Source of the DNA: Isotricha intestinalis | Taxonomy: Eukaryota; Ciliophora; Litostomatea; Vestibuliferida; Isotrichidae | DNA length: 51,710 bases | Assembly (NCBI GenBank): GCA_023807065.1 | Contig: JAJJLU010003565.1 | Coordinates: 1 to 51,710 of the forward strand | Reading direction: 5' to 3' | Shown: piece after piece, positions 48,019 to 51,710 of the stretch | Numbering within the stretch: position 1 is the stretch's first letter | How the letters are laid out: each line of letters starts with the position of its first letter | The notes under the pieces: model-generated | The model's input: only the letters and a program-made list of their open reading frames with translations | Told to the model about the DNA's origin: nothing | The model's database searches: none | Made by a program: the position numbers and the translations under genes

Positions 48019-48101
48019 TTTATCAATTTAAATTATAAAACAATTAAAAAAAATATAATTTTTTATTTTAAAACTCCTTAAAAAATTAATTTATAAAAAA
48101 A
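48019..48101. promoter_or_regulatory. Compact bidirectional promoter of TMEM231 and SPAG6
   Basis: Only 83 bases separate the two divergent start codons, so both leaders and core promoters must fit here or within the genes. The sequence is almost pure A/T with one ACTCCTT patch near 48073-48079. No canonical X-box (RFX site) is visible. Co-expression of the two ciliary genes is inferred. Confidence 0.55.
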
Positions 48102-49634
48102 ATGAGTTTTAACCGTTCAGTACTTCTCCCTTTTCAAATATATGAACAGGCTCGTGCAACCTTTGCCAAATCAATAGCAGACTTAGCACAAAGAAGTGAG
48201 AATATAATGGTTCTCAACTCTGCAGGAGTAATGCCTCTTCTCCGTTCCCTTCTCCTTGATCCAGTGCAATCCATTCAAACGAGTGCAGCCCTTGCAATAG
48301 GACGTCTCGCTAATTTTTCAGAAAGCATTGCAGAATCAGTAGTTCAAAATGATATAATTTCCCAATTAATATATTCACTTTCTAATCAAAATCGTTTTTA
48401 TAAAAAATCCTCTTGTTATGTTCTTCGTGCTGTTGCCAAACATAGTGCTCAATTAGCTGAAGATATTGTAAGATCAGGTGCTCTTCCTCCTTTAATTCAT
48501 AATTTAAGTGATTTAGATTATCAAGTAAAAGAAGCTGCTGCTTGGTCTCTTGGATATATTGCAAAACATAATAAGGAATTAGCAAGTCAAGTAGTTGAAG
48601 CAGGAGCTATTGAAAATTTAATTTTATGTTTACAAGAACCTGAAGTTTCCCTTAAAAGAGCAGCAGTACAAACATTATCATATATATCAGATCATTCAGA
48701 TGAATTAGCAGAAAAAATAGCTCATTCAGGAATAGATATAATATCTCATTATTTGAATTATAATGATAATCAACTTCGTAGAAACATATGTCTCCTTTTA
48801 GGAAACATAGCCAAACACTCATTAGACTTATCACTTTTAGTCTGGAATTCCTTACAAGATCCAAAAATACTTTTAGGTTCCTTAATGGATCCAGATCAAA
48901 TAATAAAAAGAAATACTGCATTTTGCATATGTGAAATAGTAAATAAAGATCAACAAAACGCTCAAAAATTCGTAGATATCCATGGATTAGGAGTTTTAGT
49001 AGATTTCATAGCAAATGTGCGAGGAGAGCCTCGTAGATATGGAATAAATGCCTTAGGTTTCATAGCAGCACATGATGAGAAATTAGCAGAAGCAGCAATT
49101 GATGCTCAAGCAGTGACTTACTTAAAGGATGCTTTAGAGAGTGAAACTTCACCTGAGATTAAAGGAGCTGCTTGTTATGCTCTTGGCCAAATTGGGAAAC
49201 ATGCTCCTAAACATGCTGGTAAGGTTGCTGAACAACAAGTACTTGGATTAATGCTTTATAATGTTAATATTACTAGAGAAGGTGATGATTTAAATAAAAA
49301 AGCTAGAACTGCTTTACAGAAAATTATTTTAAATTGTAGAGATTTAAAAACTTTAGAACCTCTTATTAAAATTGCTCCTCCTGATATTCTTTGTGATATT
49401 TTAGAACAGTTTAGAAAATATTTGAAAGATGATAAAGATTTCAAAAGAGATTTTGTTTCTGGTGGTTTAAAGTATTTACAAGAAGTTAAATGTGATAAGA
49501 ATTGTACTAAGGAAGTTAGTGATGCTATTGATAGGATTAATGAAAATTTCTCACAGGAAGTTATTAATATGTATAGTCCATCTTATGGTGAGAAATTGAT
49601 TTCTGATTGGGAAAAACAGAATCCTGTGGATTAG
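48102..49634 (+). CDS. SPAG6: SPAG6/PF16, axonemal central-pair armadillo protein
   Basis: A 510-residue protein, near-identical in length to human SPAG6 (509). It opens SVLLPFQIYEQARATFAKSI and consists of about eight armadillo repeats, for example LRSLLLDPVQSIQTSAALAI, PLIHNLSDLDYQVKEAAAWS followed by LGYIAKHN, LKRAAVQTLSYISDHS and IKGAACYALGQIGKHAPKHA, then the C-terminal YSPSYGEKLISDWE end. It stabilises the C1 microtubule of the ciliary central pair and is diagnostic of motile 9+2 cilia. The first 250 bases use CTC, CTT, CGT, GCC and ACC codons rare in the neighbours, and use drifts back to the AT-rich norm later. It ends in TAG, the only such stop among clear genes here. Confidence 0.97.
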   Translation: MSFNRSVLLPFQIYEQARATFAKSIADLAQRSENIMVLNSAGVMPLLRSLLLDPVQSIQTSAALAIGRLANFSESIAESVVQNDIISQLIYSLSNQNRFYKKSSCYVLRAVAKHSAQLAEDIVRSGALPPLIHNLSDLDYQVKEAAAWSLGYIAKHNKELASQVVEAGAIENLILCLQEPEVSLKRAAVQTLSYISDHSDELAEKIAHSGIDIISHYLNYNDNQLRRNICLLLGNIAKHSLDLSLLVWNSLQDPKILLGSLMDPDQIIKRNTAFCICEIVNKDQQNAQKFVDIHGLGVLVDFIANVRGEPRRYGINALGFIAAHDEKLAEAAIDAQAVTYLKDALESETSPEIKGAACYALGQIGKHAPKHAGKVAEQQVLGLMLYNVNITREGDDLNKKARTALQKIILNCRDLKTLEPLIKIAPPDILCDILEQFRKYLKDDKDFKRDFVSGGLKYLQEVKCDKNCTKEVSDAIDRINENFSQEVINMYSPSYGEKLISDWEKQNPVD

Positions 49635-51147
49635 AATAAGAAAATTTATTAAAATATTAAATATAATTTTTACGATAATTTTTAACATTAATTCTTTAAA
49701 TATTTAACAATTAAAAAAGGATCTAATATTATCATATTAAAACATTGCTTAATTTATGTATTTTGTAATTAAAAAATCTAAAAGAGAAAAAGTGAAAGTT
49801 GATGTGAAACTTTCTTTAGATACTAAAATAGAATATTTTTCTTTTTAAATTAAGAAAATTAGTTTTACAAGTTCTAAAATCTCTATAAAAAAATTCAAAT
49901 AAGGAACTTACCATATTATCATTTCAAATTTTCATTTACAATATCAAATAAATCTTATTAACTAATTAACATTAAAAAAAAGGAAAAATTGTTAAATTCT
50001 TTTTAATTTATCTTTTAATTAATTTTTTTTTCTAAATCTATTAAAATAATTTTTCAAATTAAATGTGAGTAAATTTAAAAACTATTGTACAAAAGTTGAA
50101 AAATTACTTTTTAAAATATAATAAAAAAGATATAAATAACTTTTAATCATTATTTATCTTTTTAATAGATCAAAAGTAATTTCAGTACAATAAAATTAGT
50201 TTCTTAATTATTAAAAAAATCACATTTTCAATTAATTAGTTTTGTTACTTCAACAAAAATATAAAAAAAAATTTTTAGAACTCAAGAAATACTTAAATTA
50301 TAAAGAATATGATAAAACATTTAAAAGCTGATTTAGGAGGAAATCAAATATTTAAAATAAATTTTTAATTCAAAAGAATTTTATATTTAACAAATAAAAT
50401 TAGTTTATTTTAACTGATAAATTGATATTTAAAGAATGTTTTTTAAAATTAAAAATAATTACAAAAACTTAAATAAACATTGATTAATAATCAATTAATA
50501 AAGGGGAATTTAAATAAATTGGCTCTTATAATTTTTGTTCAACAAATAAATCAAATTAATTCTGTAATTATCATTCATTAAATATATATTTAAGACTTTT
50601 TTTATAAATTTAATATATTAAATTAATTAAATACCAATTTAATCCAAGAAACGATATTTGATGTTATCCAATTATAAATCATTCTTTTATTCAAAAATGA
50701 AAATAATAAATGAAATTGTATTAAATATAAAATGATAAATTAATAAGAAAATTAATTTTGAAAAAGGAAAATAATTAATGAATAATTATTAATTAAAAGA
50801 ATAAAAAGAAATCTTTAAAAAATAAAACAAGATAAAAAGAAGAAAAAATAAAATTATTAAAATAATATTAAAAACTTTCAAAAAATAATTCATTATTTGA
50901 GTAAATTCATTGAAATGAAAAAATAAATGGTCCAATTATAAAAAGAAACAAAATAATAACCTTTTAAATGCTATTATATAATGGAATAAAATATAACTAG
51001 TATAATTTTGATTTTGAATAATAAGGTAATTGTTTTGAAGATGATTATAATAAAGTTATAAAATTTGATTTATAATCATTGACTGTGAAGATGAAATAAA
51101 TAATAAAAATATATAAAATCCAAAATGAAATAAAAAATTATATATAA
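49635..51147. other. Gene-poor region with broken coding-like frames
   Basis: About 1.5 kb without an intact gene. From about 50480 the plus strand shows short protein-like stretches split by TAA codons and frame changes, such as SYNFCSTNKSN near 50520-50560, KIIHYLSKFIEMKK and KETKQQPFKC (reading TAA as Gln) near 50880-50965, and GNCFEDDYNKVIKFDL near 51026-51075. The last lies in frame with the following peptidase gene but is separated from it by several TAA codons. It may be a decayed gene or the lost N-terminus of the peptidase. Between 49640 and 50480 only short fragments are seen, e.g. a 28-codon frame from the ATG at 49757. No RNA gene or repeat is visible. Confidence 0.35.
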
Positions 51148-51710
51148 ATGGAAGAATATGAAAATGAAATGAAAATAATAGGAAATGGAGATCCTATTTC
51201 TTTTAAAAGATTAGAACAATTAAAAGAAATATCAGAAAATTCAACTTGTAAAATAAATTATATGGGAAAATTCGGATCTGGATTTTTTTTTAAATATAAT
51301 AAAGATAAATATTATTTTATGACTAATAATCATGTTTTAGATTATAATGCAATTAAAAATAATGAATTAGTGATAATATATAAAAATAAAGAAGAAATAA
51401 TTAAATTGAATGATGATAGATTAAAATTAACAAATGAAGAATTAGATTATACAATAATAGAAATATTAAAAGAAGATGAAATATTTAAAAAAATAAAAGA
51501 TTATTTTGAAATAGATAATTATATAATGAATAATGAATCTAAAAATAATTATAAGAATCAAGATATTTGTATTGTTCAATATCCAGAAGGAGGAGATCTT
51601 TCTTTTGCTCAAGGAGGAATTAATTCTTTTAAAAATTATAAAATAAAACATTTAGTTTCTACTCATAAAGGTTCTTCTGGTTCTCCTATTTTACTTCAAA
51701 ATAATTTTAA
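51148..51710 (+). CDS. Trypsin-like serine peptidase domain, cut by the window edge
   Basis: A frame of 187 codons from ATG 51148 runs off the end. The layout is a chymotrypsin-fold (S1/trypsin-like_2) peptidase: GKFGSGFFFKYNKDKYYFMT then NNHVL supplies the catalytic His, LDYTIIEI the Asp, and THKGSSGSPIL the Ser within the GSSGSP box. No signal peptide is present, so it acts inside the cell or is fused to further domains beyond the window, as happens in HtrA-like and stress-sensing proteins. The upstream region in the same frame has coding character but contains TAA codons, so this ATG is the best supported start. It uses CAA for Gln throughout. Confidence 0.8.
   Translation, partial: MEEYENEMKIIGNGDPISFKRLEQLKEISENSTCKINYMGKFGSGFFFKYNKDKYYFMTNNHVLDYNAIKNNELVIIYKNKEEIIKLNDDRLKLTNEELDYTIIEILKEDEIFKKIKDYFEIDNYIMNNESKNNYKNQDICIVQYPEGGDLSFAQGGINSFKNYKIKHLVSTHKGSSGSPILLQNNF

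Noticed and set aside
49757..49846. 28-codon frame MYFVIKKSKREK... after SPAG6
   Set aside because: Too short, with no family likeness; runs of this length occur by chance.
1..51710. Genome-wide reassignment of TAA/TAG to Gln (ciliate code)
   Set aside because: Long conserved genes (P4-ATPase, SPAG6, SLY1, helicase, TMEM131-like) run for hundreds to over a thousand codons with CAA for Gln and no internal TAA, and they end at TAA at the expected family length.
1..51710. Genome-wide TGA as Trp or Cys
   Set aside because: Trp is TGG and Cys is TGT or TGC throughout the intact genes, and internal TGA is found only in the small gene at 28441 and in relic regions. The 7155-9239 gene appears to end at TGA.
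1..51710. tRNA, rRNA, CRISPR arrays and transposons
   Set aside because: I looked for tRNA-like T-arm patches (GGTTCRA), direct-repeat arrays, terminal inverted repeats and transposase or reverse-transcriptase motifs and found none. The G-rich patch at 23714 has no cloverleaf.

Overview
This is nuclear DNA of a ciliated or flagellated protist with a very AT-rich, gene-dense genome. Almost every gene is one uninterrupted frame, genes lie on both strands 40-500 bases apart, proteins are rich in Asn, Lys, Glu and Ile, and the only clear intron is 33 bases long. Stops are TAA almost everywhere; SPAG6 ends in TAG and the acidic-tail gene at 7155-9239 ends in TGA, so the conserved genes read with the standard code. 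SPAG6 (axoneme central pair) and TMEM231 (ciliary transition zone) show that the cell builds motile cilia. Together with alveolate-like features in the histone H3 core this suggests a ciliate that keeps the standard code (litostome or heterotrich like), but that placement is inference.

Layout. 1-9.3 kb: the start of a gene cut by the window edge, a coiled-coil protein, a two-finger C2H2 protein with an in-frame TAA near its start, endonuclease III (NTH1), an inositol polyphosphate 5-phosphatase, a membrane-anchored pepsin-fold protein without catalytic aspartates, a SIN1/AVO1-type TORC2 subunit, and a long protein with Glu and Asp tails. 9.4-16 kb: a large TMEM131-like membrane protein, then 2.3 kb containing the decayed remains of a DUSP-type ubiquitin-specific protease. 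16.3-23.6 kb: two tandem AT-hook paralogues, a PDCD4-motif miniprotein, a coiled-coil protein, a DEAH-box helicase and an unusual histone H3. 24-30.7 kb: TFIIF beta, SLY1, a short VEFS-box-like protein, a protein sharing a domain with the one at 39.3-41.0 kb, a small disrupted gene, and a NEK-like kinase. 31-42.2 kb: a P4-ATPase flippase, structural or unknown proteins, a PUF-repeat protein, and a spliced gene. 43-49.6 kb: an Enhancer-of-polycomb-like protein, two unknowns, and the head-to-head TMEM231/SPAG6 pair. 49.6-51.7 kb: a gene-poor stretch with broken reading frames, then a trypsin-like serine peptidase running off the edge.

There is no operon or single pathway; this is ordinary eukaryotic gene order. 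Themes are cilia (SPAG6, TMEM231, possibly NEK and coiled-coil proteins), chromatin and transcription (H3, EPC-like, VEFS-like, TFIIF beta, AT-hook pair), membrane traffic (SLY1, flippase, TMEM131-like, 5-phosphatase) and TOR signalling (SIN1).

The most interesting signal is that several stretches that look intergenic hold recognisable protein code interrupted by stop codons, often TAA where Gln would be expected. In the protease relic, one stop sits at the conserved Gln of the QQDA box, another (TAG) at a conserved Trp, and homopolymer frameshifts are also present. That pattern favours mutational decay (C-to-T and G-to-A plus slippage) over a second genetic code, but the C2H2 gene with a single in-frame TAA and the small gene with a single in-frame TGA leave suppression or readthrough open.
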